From Candidatus Vicinibacter affinis (GTDB taxonomy: Bacteria; Bacteroidota; Bacteroidia; Chitinophagales; Saprospiraceae): DNA of 64,000 nt. The translations under genes were made by a program, and so were the position numbers. The notes beneath the pieces were generated by a model that saw nothing but the letters and a program-made list of their open reading frames with translations, made no database searches and was not told the origin of the DNA. Numbering within the stretch: the first letter of the stretch is position 1; each line of letters opens with the position of its first letter. Where the stretch lies: contig JADJNH010000005.1 of assembly GCA_016714365.1 (NCBI GenBank), positions 1,402,501-1,466,500 of the forward strand, written 5' to 3'. Below, one piece after another: positions 8,557 to 18,421 of the stretch.

Positions 8557-8839
8557 TTTGATTTGTATTATTTTAAATCATGTAACAATTCGGGGTATTG
8601 ATTCCCCCGACACTTCTTTCAAAAATAATACAATGTTTTGACATCTTGAATTAAAACATTCTAACCCAGAAATTTAATGACAATTTTGGTTTTAATGCTT
8701 GAAAGTAATGGGAAAAAACTTAATTCCAACAGCTGTCCAATTTAGTTATGCGGCATGTAAAGAGAATTCCCAAAGTTATTAATTCTCTTTTTTATCCGAT
8801 ATTTCCAAGGTGACTTTTTAAACAATCTGACAGATCTCC

Positions 8840-10463
8840 TTAGGGTTCGATTATAATTTTTTGCGTAGCTTTTTCATAGGCTGTTTCCACTACAAGGAGG
8901 CAGCCACCTTCCTTAAGTTGAGCATCCATCCTTTTCTCATAACTATGGTCACCGGGAGGCATATTTGGAAATATTTTGGTCTCGATGATTCTACCATGAA
9001 TGGAATAAATTGAAATCTTGACATCGGTGGATTTTTTCAAATGATATTTTAGGATGAAATTTCCATCGTTGGGATTTGGATAAGCCATGAGTTTTAAACT
9101 TCCAAAGCTTTGCTTATTGATTTCATGCACCCTGGTCCCTGAATTTCTGATTAATTTCACTTTGAATATCTGGCTGCTGGCTGTACTTTCCACCCCGTCA
9201 TTCACCCAGAAAATATTTGCAGCTGAGCCTGCTGATTCCTCCATAGAGGTAGCCTAAATCAATTGAGTCTTGGGTGATTTCATCTAATTTTATGACCCCA
9301 TTATCGTACACGGCTATTTTTTCATTAAGGATGAATTCCGAACCTGCACCCAATAGAGCTGGCATTTCAATGGGTAGTTTGTATTCTGCCATAACACCCT
9401 GGAATCTCTTGTTACCCTCGCAATTGTTTTTACAAAAGGCACATTATTGTCCTGAACTAGAATCCCTGCACTGTCATAATACTGTGCAATACCTCCAAAA
9501 AAAAGAGTGTGCATCTCATTTTTCAATTTGGAATAAATAGGAATATTGGCACAATGGTAATGATTGTAATATTGTGAAAAATCATTGTTCACTTGATAAC
9601 CTTGACTGTCAATATTGACGCAATTTAAATAAGGAAGATCGAATCCGGTTTGAAAAACTCCAGAAAAAGCGGTGAGACCCTCTTCTCCATTGGGTAGTAT
9701 TTGTGCAGTGACGTTGTAATCTCTTCGGTGAAGATTTGCAACATCAGTGAAAGAAGCCAGAGCCTGGACAACTAGATTGGTTCCGTCATCATCCAATTTA
9801 AACTTCCTGATTTGATTGGTGTAATCCTGTGTAAATCCCGGGCCATGTGTAGGTCCCATAGGATTGTATCTGCCAATAAATTTTTGACCTCCTACCAGAT
9901 AATAGGTGTCGTATATTTTTTCCAAATGCCCTCCCGTAACTTGAAACAGTGGATTAGAAATTTGACGAACAAATTGCTTAATCTCAGTACGATTGATAAT
10001 TGATTGGATCGTTGCAGGAACATCTATCGCCGTTAAGTTGCCGAAGGTGGTGTGATCACCCTCCCCTTGCGCTGTAGCCATAACCTCCTACAACATAGAG
10101 CGTATTCCCCTCCTGATAAAACTCCATGTTGGTGGACTTAAGTTGTTCCTGAATTGCGGATGGCAAAGAACTTAATGAAGATGTCCAAGTCTGAAGATTG
10201 ACTGGGTCAACCACTATCAACTGGGTATTGTGCCCTGCAAGATCAAAAGCAGCAAATGGTTGTCGACGGTGAAGACCATCCAATCGTCCCCCTACAATCA
10301 ACCATTTTCCTTCATGTTGGCCGAATGCAAAGGACTGAAGCCCTCCCAATCCTTTAATATTCACCGGTTCCAAGAGGACATTAAAAGGCGCGCTTTGTGT
10401 AAACACCCGACCCATGAGGAGCCCCATTAAAATAATTTTCAAGAATTTGGATTTATATCTCAT
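8840..10463 (-). pseudogene. kelch-like secreted protein with T9SS tail, three frameshifts
   Basis: One protein of about 540 residues is spread over four frames. From 10463: a signal peptide, then LIVGGRLDG and TLYVVGGYGYSA. The frame shifts near 10060 (GGGGAGGG tract) into GDHTTFGN ... YYLVGGQKFIGRY ... HTLFFGGIAQYYDS. It shifts near 9395 into MAEYKLPIEMPALLGAGSEF ... SIDLGYLYGG, and near 9240 into the final part ending LMAYPNPNDGNFILKY ... QKIIIEP, a type A T9SS sorting domain. Repeated VGG motifs suggest a kelch-like propeller destined for the cell surface. Three independent breaks make a true pseudogene more likely than a sequencing error. Confidence 0.82.
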
Positions 10464-10701
10464 GAAATATATTTTGGTGGGTCGAAGATATCCACTATAT
10501 ATTTCAACGTTAGTAACATTTGTTACAATTTCATCTTCTCACAATCACATTGGATTTGTCAAAAAAAAATCAATAATTAAACAAGCACTTTTAAATAACA
10601 GGAGTTCAATTGGTGTGTTTAATTATTTTTGATTTTCTTAAGTTACAAGAATTTAATATTTCAAAAAGTAATCCAATTCGGCTTCCAATTTCCTTAAGAA
10701 A

Positions 10702-11367
10702 TCACTGTTTAATTTCTAAAGAAGTGAGGCTGTTTTGCGTTCTGGTCTCATAGTATCCTACCACAACTTTTCCATTGGCCTGAACAATTTCAGGGGTAAT
10801 GAAGAAAGAAAATTTTTCAGATCGATCATGGTCATCTGTTATCTTCAGTTCGCCGGGAAGATCTCCTGTTGTTACCACGTTTGCCTGGCTCAGTATTCCC
10901 GTTATTTTATTGAATGATTTTCCGGCTTCTTCAGATTCTGCTTCTGTCAAAAGGGATTTCCCATCCAATTTTAAGTCAAGCAAGGCATTTTCGGACTTGG
11001 TGGTATAGGCAAAAGCAACGTATTTGCCTGTAGCGTTTATCAATGTTTGTAGATCAACTGACTTAATTTCTTCCACATTCAGACTATAGGAATTTGAAAA
11101 GCCCTTTTCCGGAAAATCGATGGTAATGGTAAAAAATGGATATCCGGAGTCTTCCACATTCTTCAGCAATCCCATTGCTTGAATAGTTGGATGGTCAGTT
11201 ACAGATGGGAGCGTTATAGCAGGAAAGCTATCTTTTAAAACCACCTCTTTAGCGGAAGTGCCACTCTTAGAATTGCAGGAAATGAATATTGTGTTTAAGC
11301 AAATAAAACCCAACAGGAGCAAAAATGAAAACCGCAAAGAAACCATGTTTTTTAATTTAGTTGGCAA
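10702..11367 (-). CDS. predicted lipoprotein, unknown function
   Basis: A 221-residue protein with a hydrophobic signal and lipobox (IFISC, about Cys31). The mature part has a predicted all-beta C-terminal half (TGDLPGELKITD ... FFITPEIV ... GYYETRTQ). I recognise no named domain. A Met further in (MVSLRFSFLL, codon 8) could be the true start, since the first residues MPTKLKN are unusual before a signal peptide. The next gene (dndA) diverges from it across a 386-base gap. Confidence 0.6.
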   Translation of the reverse strand: MPTKLKNMVSLRFSFLLLLGFICLNTIFISCNSKSGTSAKEVVLKDSFPAITLPSVTDHPTIQAMGLLKNVEDSGYPFFTITIDFPEKGFSNSYSLNVEEIKSVDLQTLINATGKYVAFAYTTKSENALLDLKLDGKSLLTEAESEEAGKSFNKITGILSQANVVTTGDLPGELKITDDHDRSEKFSFFITPEIVQANGKVVVGYYETRTQNSLTSLEIKQ

Positions 11368-11753
11368 TGATATGAATTTGCAAGTTAACTCTAAAATTAG
11401 GAATTTAATATAATAGTATTGCCTAATTTCAATAATCCAAACATTTTTCTAGGAAAAATGGTCTTATACAGAACTTGAATGTTATCAAAGAAATCCATTA
11501 AAATATTTTTTTGGTTTTCGTAGGATGACTTTTACTTTCGAATTGTGTTAACTTACTGAATCAAGAGTTTAAATATAAACATATCTAGATTTAATGAGAA
11601 TTTTATTGTAATTCGATTTGGTATTTTTTCTCACAAAAAATATAGATCTTGAGAGAAAATGAGCTATTTTTGTAAAGTTTCCATTTATATTATTAGATAC
11701 AATTAAATTTGAGCTTATTATCACATTTTATTAACAAGTTTGTAGATATCTAG
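11368..11753. promoter_or_regulatory. AT-rich divergent gap; candidate dndA promoter
   Basis: No gene is visible in this 386-base gap. TATTTTTG at 11665-11672 matches the Bacteroidota -7 consensus TAnnTTTG on the plus strand, about 80 bases before dndA. A TTG at 11649-11651 is closer than the usual -33 distance, so the promoter call is weak. The rest is AT-rich without notable repeats. Confidence 0.3.
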
Positions 11754-12935
11754 ATGATCAATTTGACTCAATTAATTTATCTCGACAATAACTCAACGAC
11801 TGCAATTGATCCTAGGGTACTATCTTCAATGTTACCTTATCTTACTACTGAATATGGTAATGCTAACAGCAAACATCATTTTGGCATTAAATCTTTCGAA
11901 GCTGTGAAGGCAGCAAGGTTGAATGTAGCAAAATTGGTAGGTGCAGATCCAAGTGAAATTTATTTTACAAGTGGAGCCACTGAAGCAATTAACCTAGCTA
12001 TTAAGGGTGTGGCTGAGTCTTTGATTGGAAAAGGAAGGCATATCGTTACTGTTGCCACAGAGCATTTGGCGGTCTTAGATACCTGTAAGTATTTAGAAGC
12101 ACAAGGATATGAAATCTCCTACTTGTCAGTCAATTCAGAGGGACTTATTGATTTAATGGAACTTGAGTCACTAATTCGCATTGATACAATTTTAGTAATA
12201 GCAATGTTAGTCAATAATGAAACAGGAGTAATATTGCCCATGCGGGAAATTTCCAATGTAGCTCACAAAAAGGATACATTTTTATTTTCTGATGCAACTC
12301 AAGCAGTAGGAAAATTACCAATAAATGTTGATGATTTAGGTATTGATTTAATGTGCTTGAGTGGGCATAAATTCTATGGCCCGAAGGGAGTAGGAGCATT
12401 ATTTGTTCGGCAGCGAAACAATCGTGTTAAGATAAAACCAATTATTCATGGAGGGGGTCATGAGAAAGGATTAAGAAGTGGGACTTTGAACGTTTATGGA
12501 ATTGTTGGTCTTGGATCAGCATGTTATTTTGCTCTTAATGAAATGAATGAAAATATTGAGAAAATTGGTGCATTGAAATATCACTTAGAGCAAAGTATAT
12601 TAAAAATTGATGGAACATCAATTAATGGAAGTGTTTCAAAAAGGTTATATACAACTTCGAACATATTAATTAAAGATGTTGACAGTGATGCACTAATATT
12701 AGGATTAAGTAATCCGGTAGGAGGAGGTCCAGAAATTGCTGTAAGCAATGGAAGTGCCTGCACCTCTCAAAGTTTTTTTCCTTCACATGTGTTATCTGCA
12801 ATGGGTTTGAATGAAACAGAAGCCTTTAGCAGTATTAGGATTTCAATTGGCAAGTATAATTCATTTGACGAAATTGAATTTACAATTAGTCAAATTGCAA
12901 AAATTATAACCCAATTAAGAGCAATGAATAATTAG
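11754..12935 (+). CDS. dndA: cysteine desulfurase, DndA-type (IscS/NifS family)
   Basis: A 393-residue class V aminotransferase-fold enzyme. The N-terminal YLDNNSTT, FTSGATEAINLAI, the PLP lysine in LSGHKFYGPKGVGA (Lys206) and the active-site loop NGSACTS (Cys336) are all present. Such enzymes remove sulfur from cysteine as a persulfide. Here the adjacent dndC, dndD and dndE point to sulfur supply for DNA phosphorothioation rather than general Fe-S assembly. It is on the opposite strand to the rest of the system and converges with the next gene, their stops 2 bases apart. A housekeeping iscS role cannot be excluded without seeing the rest of the genome. Confidence 0.85.
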   Translation: MINLTQLIYLDNNSTTAIDPRVLSSMLPYLTTEYGNANSKHHFGIKSFEAVKAARLNVAKLVGADPSEIYFTSGATEAINLAIKGVAESLIGKGRHIVTVATEHLAVLDTCKYLEAQGYEISYLSVNSEGLIDLMELESLIRIDTILVIAMLVNNETGVILPMREISNVAHKKDTFLFSDATQAVGKLPINVDDLGIDLMCLSGHKFYGPKGVGALFVRQRNNRVKIKPIIHGGGHEKGLRSGTLNVYGIVGLGSACYFALNEMNENIEKIGALKYHLEQSILKIDGTSINGSVSKRLYTTSNILIKDVDSDALILGLSNPVGGGPEIAVSNGSACTSQSFFPSHVLSAMGLNETEAFSSIRISIGKYNSFDEIEFTISQIAKIITQLRAMNN

Positions 12936-12937
12936 TT

Positions 12938-14821
12938 TTATTTCTTAATAAAAAATGCTTTTTTTGATAACAAGTAGTTAACATGGACAATAGGATATCC
13001 ATATTTGTAAGAAAAATATTCCGCAATATTTTGTGGATACTCTATTTTTGCAATATTTAGTTCATATTCACTTAGGTGTGAGCCTAAAAATTTAGGTATA
13101 TTGTACCATTTATTATCATATTTTTTTGACTTTAATCCAATAAAGTAACAATTAAATAGTTGTAGCACATTGTTGTTTGCCATTTTTAGATTCCCAATCA
13201 AAGAGGCTTCAGAAATTGATCTGTATTTACTGATGCAATTTATAATTTCAGAAATATGTAAAGGATCACGCGAACTTAAGAGTAAATTGTAGGTAATATC
13301 TCGCAAACTCCCTCTAATATTTTTATCAGGTATGTTATTGTTTAAGTGCCATAAACCACTTCCTATCCTTTGGAAGGTGCTATTGTTTTGACCCAATATA
13401 CTAAGAAGTTCAATTCTATTTGTTAATATACCTTTGCCTGAAATTATCCTTAATAACTGGGAAGTGCTTGCTGGTTTATTAGTTGCATTTAAATTGTCTA
13501 CACAAATATTGATGATTTCATTCGTCTTTAAATTTTTATTTATCTTATTTTTTAAAAAATTGTTTTCTAATGCAATATTTGTTTTGATTAAAAGTATGGC
13601 CTCATGAAGGGTTTTAATAGTTGTATCATTGTATTTGTAATTGTTCTCCTTAAAATATCTTTTTATCAAAATTTCTAAATTATAGTCAAATTCTACTATC
13701 TCGAAATTATAAATTTCAACATCTATCCATTTAAAAAAATCTACAATATTTAAATCGAGAATTATTTCTTTTTTTAAATAACAATTCAATCCGTTAACAT
13801 TAAATGATTTATATTTAGTTTTAGTATTATGTAGTGCTTTAATTAAGTCAATATATTTCTCAGAAAATATTATATCAAAAAATATTTTTTTGAGTTTGAT
13901 ATTTGATTTTAATTCTTCATTTTCAAAATTAACTGAAATGTTCCAATTTACGCCATCAAAATTAATGATACCTGCATCATTATTTGGCATTTCGTATTGA
14001 TTTATGGTATTCCTTACCAAGGGCCAATAATCATTTTTAATTCTTTTTTTTAGTAAATCATCTATTTGTCTTATTCTTTCTCTAGAACAATTTAATTCTT
14101 TAGCGAGTTGGTTGAAATTTGAATTATCTTGACTAAAGTAATATTTTTTAATAAACAAATTACGTAAGTTGTTCTTATTTTTTATTAATATTAAATAGCA
14201 TAAAAAAATTAAGCTTGGGTTTAATTGTTTATTTATAATATAATTTATGTTTTCAATTCTGATGGCTTTATCTAATATTCTGTAAATATCTAATGTTGAA
14301 TTCAATGAATTAGTACCCTGATCGACCAAGTGGATGTCAGCATCAACTTTATTATAATTTTCTAGGATAATATCTTTAATATGAATTAACTCAATTAAAG
14401 ATTTTTTACCTATGTTATCAATATTCAGAAAATTGAAATCATTTATAAAATATATGATAATAAAATTTTTCCACTCCACAAATGATGATGGATCTTTAGG
14501 TTCTATTTTAATTAAAGCATTTTGAGATCTAACAGTACATTTATTTTTTAAGTTATGATATAAATCAATTGTACTAGAATTAAAATTTGTTTGATCAGCT
14601 AAATTTTGTTCTTTTAATTTATTTATATATAAATTGTTCTCTAAATGGAAAATCAGCTCATTTGATGTGGCTAATCCAATTTTATCCAGGTTTACAAAGG
14701 TATTATGTTGTTGATAGTATCTCAACGTGCTTTCAATTCCACCTAGTTTTATTATAAGTGATGATGCTCGATATGACAGAGGCTTTGATTTCCACCTATT
14801 GGATTTAAGATCTTTTGTCAC
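12938..14821 (-). CDS. multi-domain DNA-binding protein: alpha-CTD-like, sigma-4-like HTH and HARE-like wings
   Basis: A 627-residue, Asn- and Ile-rich soluble protein. Residues about 41-57 (TFVNLDKIGLATSNEL) and 130-147 (NFLNIDNIGKKSLIEL) resemble the helix-hairpin motif of RNA polymerase alpha C-terminal domains. Residues 236-262 (NQLAKELNCSRERIRQIDDL) are a near-textbook sigma region 4.2 HTH. Two C-terminal winged segments (about 440-497 ending RIGSGLWHLN, and 508-578) resemble HARE-HTH modules. Family knowledge (HARE-HTH proteins associated with restriction nucleases and modified DNA) suggests a sensor or regulator. It is 88 bases downstream of rmuC and may share the operon. The specific function is unknown. 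Confidence 0.65.
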   Translation of the reverse strand: MTKDLKSNRWKSKPLSYRASSLIIKLGGIESTLRYYQQHNTFVNLDKIGLATSNELIFHLENNLYINKLKEQNLADQTNFNSSTIDLYHNLKNKCTVRSQNALIKIEPKDPSSFVEWKNFIIIYFINDFNFLNIDNIGKKSLIELIHIKDIILENYNKVDADIHLVDQGTNSLNSTLDIYRILDKAIRIENINYIINKQLNPSLIFLCYLILIKNKNNLRNLFIKKYYFSQDNSNFNQLAKELNCSRERIRQIDDLLKKRIKNDYWPLVRNTINQYEMPNNDAGIINFDGVNWNISVNFENEELKSNIKLKKIFFDIIFSEKYIDLIKALHNTKTKYKSFNVNGLNCYLKKEIILDLNIVDFFKWIDVEIYNFEIVEFDYNLEILIKRYFKENNYKYNDTTIKTLHEAILLIKTNIALENNFLKNKINKNLKTNEIINICVDNLNATNKPASTSQLLRIISGKGILTNRIELLSILGQNNSTFQRIGSGLWHLNNNIPDKNIRGSLRDITYNLLLSSRDPLHISEIINCISKYRSISEASLIGNLKMANNNVLQLFNCYFIGLKSKKYDNKWYNIPKFLGSHLSEYELNIAKIEYPQNIAEYFSYKYGYPIVHVNYLLSKKAFFIKK

Positions 14822-14909
14822 AAATATTTGTTTTAGAGGATAAATATCCCAGGAATTTGTTTTATATTTTAGGATTCCGTTATGTCGAAATTTAAATTTT
14901 CATCAAGAT

Positions 14910-16367
14910 TCATTTTTCTTGCGGTATTTCTTGCACATTTCTCAACCTTCTTTCAATTGCCCGAGTTCTAACTTCGGATGTATCTATAACGTTAGTAGCT
15001 TCAATCAGTTTCTTTTTGGTTTTAGCTAAAACATCCCCAAACTGCCCAAACTCAGATTTAACTGCGCCAAGCAAGTCCCATACTTCACTACTTCGCTTTT
15101 CAATGGCTAATGTCCTAAAACCCATTTGTAAACTATTTAGTAAAGCGCTCAAAGTGGTTGGTCCTGTTATAGTGATTTTGTAGTCTTTTTGCAATTGCTC
15201 AAAAAGTCCAGGAACTCTTAACACTTCGCCAAACAAACTTTCATAAGGTAAAAACATAATACCGTATTCTGTGGTGTTTGGAGGGTCTATGTATTTTTCT
15301 TTGATGTCCTGTGCGTTCTTTTTTATGCCTCTTATAAATGCTTTGGTGTATTCTTCAATCTTAACTAAATCTGCTTTGTCGTAAGCATCAACCAAGGCTT
15401 CGTAATCTTCTTTTGGAAATTTTGAATCTATCGGCAACCACAATGTTTTTTCAAGGTTGTTACCGTGTGGCATTTTGATTGCAAATTCCACAACTGCACC
15501 ACTTCCAACTTTCGTTTTTACATTCTTCTCGTATTGTTCGTTGGTCAATAAATCTTCAATTATGTTTTGCAATTGATATTCGCCTAAAACACCTCTTGAT
15601 TTTACATTGCTCATTACCTTTTTCAAATCGCCAACACTCACCGCTAAAGTTTGCATTTCGCCTAAACCTTTGTGAACTGCTTCAAGTCTATCACTTACTT
15701 GTTTGAAGGATTCTCCAAGGCGTTTCTCCAAAGTCTCATTAAGTTTTTCATCAACGGTTTTTCGCATTTCTTCCAACTTCTTCTCGTTGCCTTCTTGCAT
15801 GGTTTTCACCGATTTTTCTAAACTCAATTTGAGTTCAGAAATTTTCTCGCTGTTAGCTACATTCTGTGTTTTCTGACTTCTTTCAAACTCGGTGAACTGC
15901 TCTCTCAATCGTTCTTTGTAATCTTTCAAAGCATCGTTCAATTCCTTCTTAAATGCTTCCAGATTTTCTTTTAGTTCGTTTCTGCTTTCCTTGCTGTTGC
16001 CATCAATACTCTTTTGAAAATCAACCAATTTTTCTTCAAAAGTTTTGCGGATGGCTTCTAACTTTTCTTCGTTTGATTTGGTAAGGTTTCCTAGTTGCTC
16101 AGAAAATGTTTGAGTGAACTTGTTGAGTTGATTGCCAATTTCTGTTCTTAAACCTGTTGCAGTTTCTGAACTTTCTTTTCTATTGGTTACAAATTCATCT
16201 TTCAGGTTTTTCTCTGTGTCTTTCAAGTTGGAATTAAGCGTTCCAATAGAAGATTTTATTTCAGTTAATTCATTGCTTGTTTCTTTCTTACCTGCTTTTA
16301 AGGTTAGAATGATGTTTACGATTAAAAGAATCGCAAGGGCTGAGAAAAATATGTAGATGAGAGTCAT
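14910..16367 (-). CDS. rmuC: RmuC-family DNA recombination protein
   Basis: 485 residues: an N-terminal membrane anchor (residues 1-25), a long charged coiled coil to about residue 245, then the RmuC domain, a PD-(D/E)xK-type nuclease-like fold (RGVLGEYQLQNIIEDLL ... LWLPIDSKFPKEDYEAL ... MFLPYESLF). RmuC is linked to limiting DNA inversions and to replication-fork processing. The start overlaps the upstream nuclease gene by 4 bases (ATGA), so it is translationally coupled to the phosphorothioation operon. That location, rather than its sequence, is unusual: it may process cut or stalled DNA, or be a recruited housekeeping gene. Confidence 0.9.
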   Translation of the reverse strand: MTLIYIFFSALAILLIVNIILTLKAGKKETSNELTEIKSSIGTLNSNLKDTEKNLKDEFVTNRKESSETATGLRTEIGNQLNKFTQTFSEQLGNLTKSNEEKLEAIRKTFEEKLVDFQKSIDGNSKESRNELKENLEAFKKELNDALKDYKERLREQFTEFERSQKTQNVANSEKISELKLSLEKSVKTMQEGNEKKLEEMRKTVDEKLNETLEKRLGESFKQVSDRLEAVHKGLGEMQTLAVSVGDLKKVMSNVKSRGVLGEYQLQNIIEDLLTNEQYEKNVKTKVGSGAVVEFAIKMPHGNNLEKTLWLPIDSKFPKEDYEALVDAYDKADLVKIEEYTKAFIRGIKKNAQDIKEKYIDPPNTTEYGIMFLPYESLFGEVLRVPGLFEQLQKDYKITITGPTTLSALLNSLQMGFRTLAIEKRSSEVWDLLGAVKSEFGQFGDVLAKTKKKLIEATNVIDTSEVRTRAIERRLRNVQEIPQEK

Positions 16368-17194
16368 GGTTCGCTTTCTATTAAAGCATTATCAAGTGCG
16401 TTTATGTAAACAGGGATATTTTCAGATTCTACACCAAATTTTTTCTCAATCATAAAGTCTACTAATGTGCTACCATCAATTAAGATTATAGGAACTGCAC
16501 CATTTCGCCTTGTAGCATTTAATGCTTCTTTTGAAAAGCTAGATGTTGTGAAAATTATTCCTTGCTCGAATGAGCCTTGTATTGCACCTCTGAACTTATC
16601 TATTTCCGTTCTACTAACTGAATTTGTTGACCATCTTTTACATTGGAAAGCTACATTCAAAAATGTTATACCAACTTTGAGTTTGCCGTGCCCATCAATT
16701 CCACCATCTTTGACATAAGATGCAACTTTCATATCAATAAAGCCATAAACCTCAAGTAGTCGTTTTGCAAATACTTCAAATGTCTGAGGCGATATTTCCT
16801 TTAACTGACTTAGAATTTGTTTTTTAAATGCGTCATTATGTTTTTTGTGAATAGCTTTTAATTCAGAGACTATTTCTTTTAAATTATCCGAATCCTTTCT
16901 TACGATCTTTTCAGATTTTATAGATGCACTTGTTTGACCAGGGACTTCTAAATCTTTAATCCAAAATGTGCCATCAATTAAAATTTGAAAATCTTTCTTT
17001 GACTTTGCTGTTGGGAAGTCGATGCCAACACAATGCCGTCTAATTTCCCCATTTACTATATTAAGTGGATTTTCTGCATTGAAGCGGTATAAATCATGTT
17101 TAATTATATAGTCATAAATATCCTTACTGGACATGGGTTTGCCACATCTTTTTAATACTTCGATTACCGCTTCTCTTATAGTTCTTCTTTTCAT
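16364..17194 (-). CDS. restriction endonuclease: HARE-HTH plus Mrr-like catalytic domain
   Basis: 276 residues. Residues 1-80 are a HARE-HTH winged helix (REAVIEVLKRCGKPMSSKDI ... FWIKD). After a charged linker, residues about 130-265 form an Mrr_cat PD-(D/E)xK domain: FAKRLLEVYGF, GGIDGHG (Asp167), AFQCKRW (Gln184-x-Lys186) and IIFTTSSFSKEA. Catalytic positions look intact. Mrr relatives cut modified or foreign DNA. The gene abuts dndB (stop TAA directly followed by ATG) and overlaps rmuC by 4 bases. HARE-HTH may recognise a DNA modification; whether it targets PT-DNA or unprotected DNA is open. Confidence 0.85.
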   Translation of the reverse strand: MKRRTIREAVIEVLKRCGKPMSSKDIYDYIIKHDLYRFNAENPLNIVNGEIRRHCVGIDFPTAKSKKDFQILIDGTFWIKDLEVPGQTSASIKSEKIVRKDSDNLKEIVSELKAIHKKHNDAFKKQILSQLKEISPQTFEVFAKRLLEVYGFIDMKVASYVKDGGIDGHGKLKVGITFLNVAFQCKRWSTNSVSRTEIDKFRGAIQGSFEQGIIFTTSSFSKEALNATRRNGAVPIILIDGSTLVDFMIEKKFGVESENIPVYINALDNALIESEP

Positions 17195-18421
17195 TTAAGG
17201 TCTTTCTGGTAATTCTATTTTATTAAGATTGCTTTCTTCAATACCTGAAAGTTTGTTGTATTCTTCTTTCAAGTATTCTAAATCGGCTTCCAAACATAGA
17301 AGATACTTTATATACTCAACCAAAAATTTATGTGAGGTTTTTGCTTTTATCTTTTTGGTTGCGTTGTCCCAGATAACATCTTTCCAATATTCTGAATTCA
17401 AGTCATCATCGATTGCAGAAAACTTCCCCCAAAAACCTTCAGTATTGCCCTTCTCTGTTAGCCATTCTGTGTAACCTTCTGAAAGCAATCTAATCCCAAT
17501 AGGCCTGAAAAGCATTGAGCCTCCATCGTTACTTCTATAATCATTTACGGAGTTAGTAGCATCTACAAAAATAGATTTGTATTTAGGTATTTCGTTTATG
17601 GCTGCTGTCCAAAACACAACTGATTTTTGATACAAGGATTCTATTACTTCATATGATGGTCTAAAATCTAAATGTTTATAGAATCTGGCATAAAGGGTCT
17701 TGTTGACTTCCTTCAAGTTTAGAATTGTAGTAAATTCTTTTGCATCGGGACTAATATTAGAGGCTGCTGAAAGTTGAATAAATGTGTCTTGTTTAAAACT
17801 ATCAAACTCAGCATAAAAACGTCTTGCATTTATATCAACTGGATTTTCTTCGTTTGTAATTAAATCGTCTAAACCTGAAACCCTTACTGCCTTTGTGTTA
17901 ATTTCAGAGAATAGTTTTCTAGTTCTTATTTTTCCATTCTTGTCATCTGTATGGGCTATAATAATTACTGGTAATTCGTCAAACTTGAACATTGAAGGGT
18001 CTTTCTTCATTGCCTGTTTTATACCGTCAATTCGATGTTGACCATCAATTGAAAACAATTTTTCTGTTCCCGTTAGTTCAAGAATTCCTATTGTATCTAG
18101 CAAACCGTCAGGTAGTGCCATTGAAGGTATTGCAGATGGTGCAAAGTCAAAATTATACCAATTGGGTGGTCCACCAAAAAGACCAATAATAGCTGAATTG
18201 AAGAATCTTGTTTTTTCTCTTAACAAATACTCTGCAATTTTTTTTGAACGCTTTGACAAATCTCTTTGCAAATGGTCATCCAAAGAAAAATACTCACGAA
18301 TTGAATGGTCATTGTCTATTCTTGTTATGAGTTCTTTAAACGGAATTACTGTTTGGTAGTAAACCCAGTTGCCTATGATACCTTTGATTGCAGGTAACTG
18401 AATAAGTGAATTATTGTCCAT
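17195..18421 (-). CDS. dndB: DndB-like DGQHR domain protein
   Basis: A 408-residue protein with the family hallmark FSIDGQHRIDGI (DGQHR at 126-130), flanked by ELTGTEKL and NTKAVRVSGLDDLITNE (about residues 175-195). DndB proteins are associated with dnd loci and influence phosphorothioation or its expression; they are not required for the chemistry. It overlaps the GIY-YIG gene by 11 bases and abuts the Mrr-like nuclease gene, so it is deep inside the operon. Length is near the usual for the family. Confidence 0.82.
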   Translation of the reverse strand: MDNNSLIQLPAIKGIIGNWVYYQTVIPFKELITRIDNDHSIREYFSLDDHLQRDLSKRSKKIAEYLLREKTRFFNSAIIGLFGGPPNWYNFDFAPSAIPSMALPDGLLDTIGILELTGTEKLFSIDGQHRIDGIKQAMKKDPSMFKFDELPVIIIAHTDDKNGKIRTRKLFSEINTKAVRVSGLDDLITNEENPVDINARRFYAEFDSFKQDTFIQLSAASNISPDAKEFTTILNLKEVNKTLYARFYKHLDFRPSYEVIESLYQKSVVFWTAAINEIPKYKSIFVDATNSVNDYRSNDGGSMLFRPIGIRLLSEGYTEWLTEKGNTEGFWGKFSAIDDDLNSEYWKDVIWDNATKKIKAKTSHKFLVEYIKYLLCLEADLEYLKEEYNKLSGIEESNLNKIELPERP

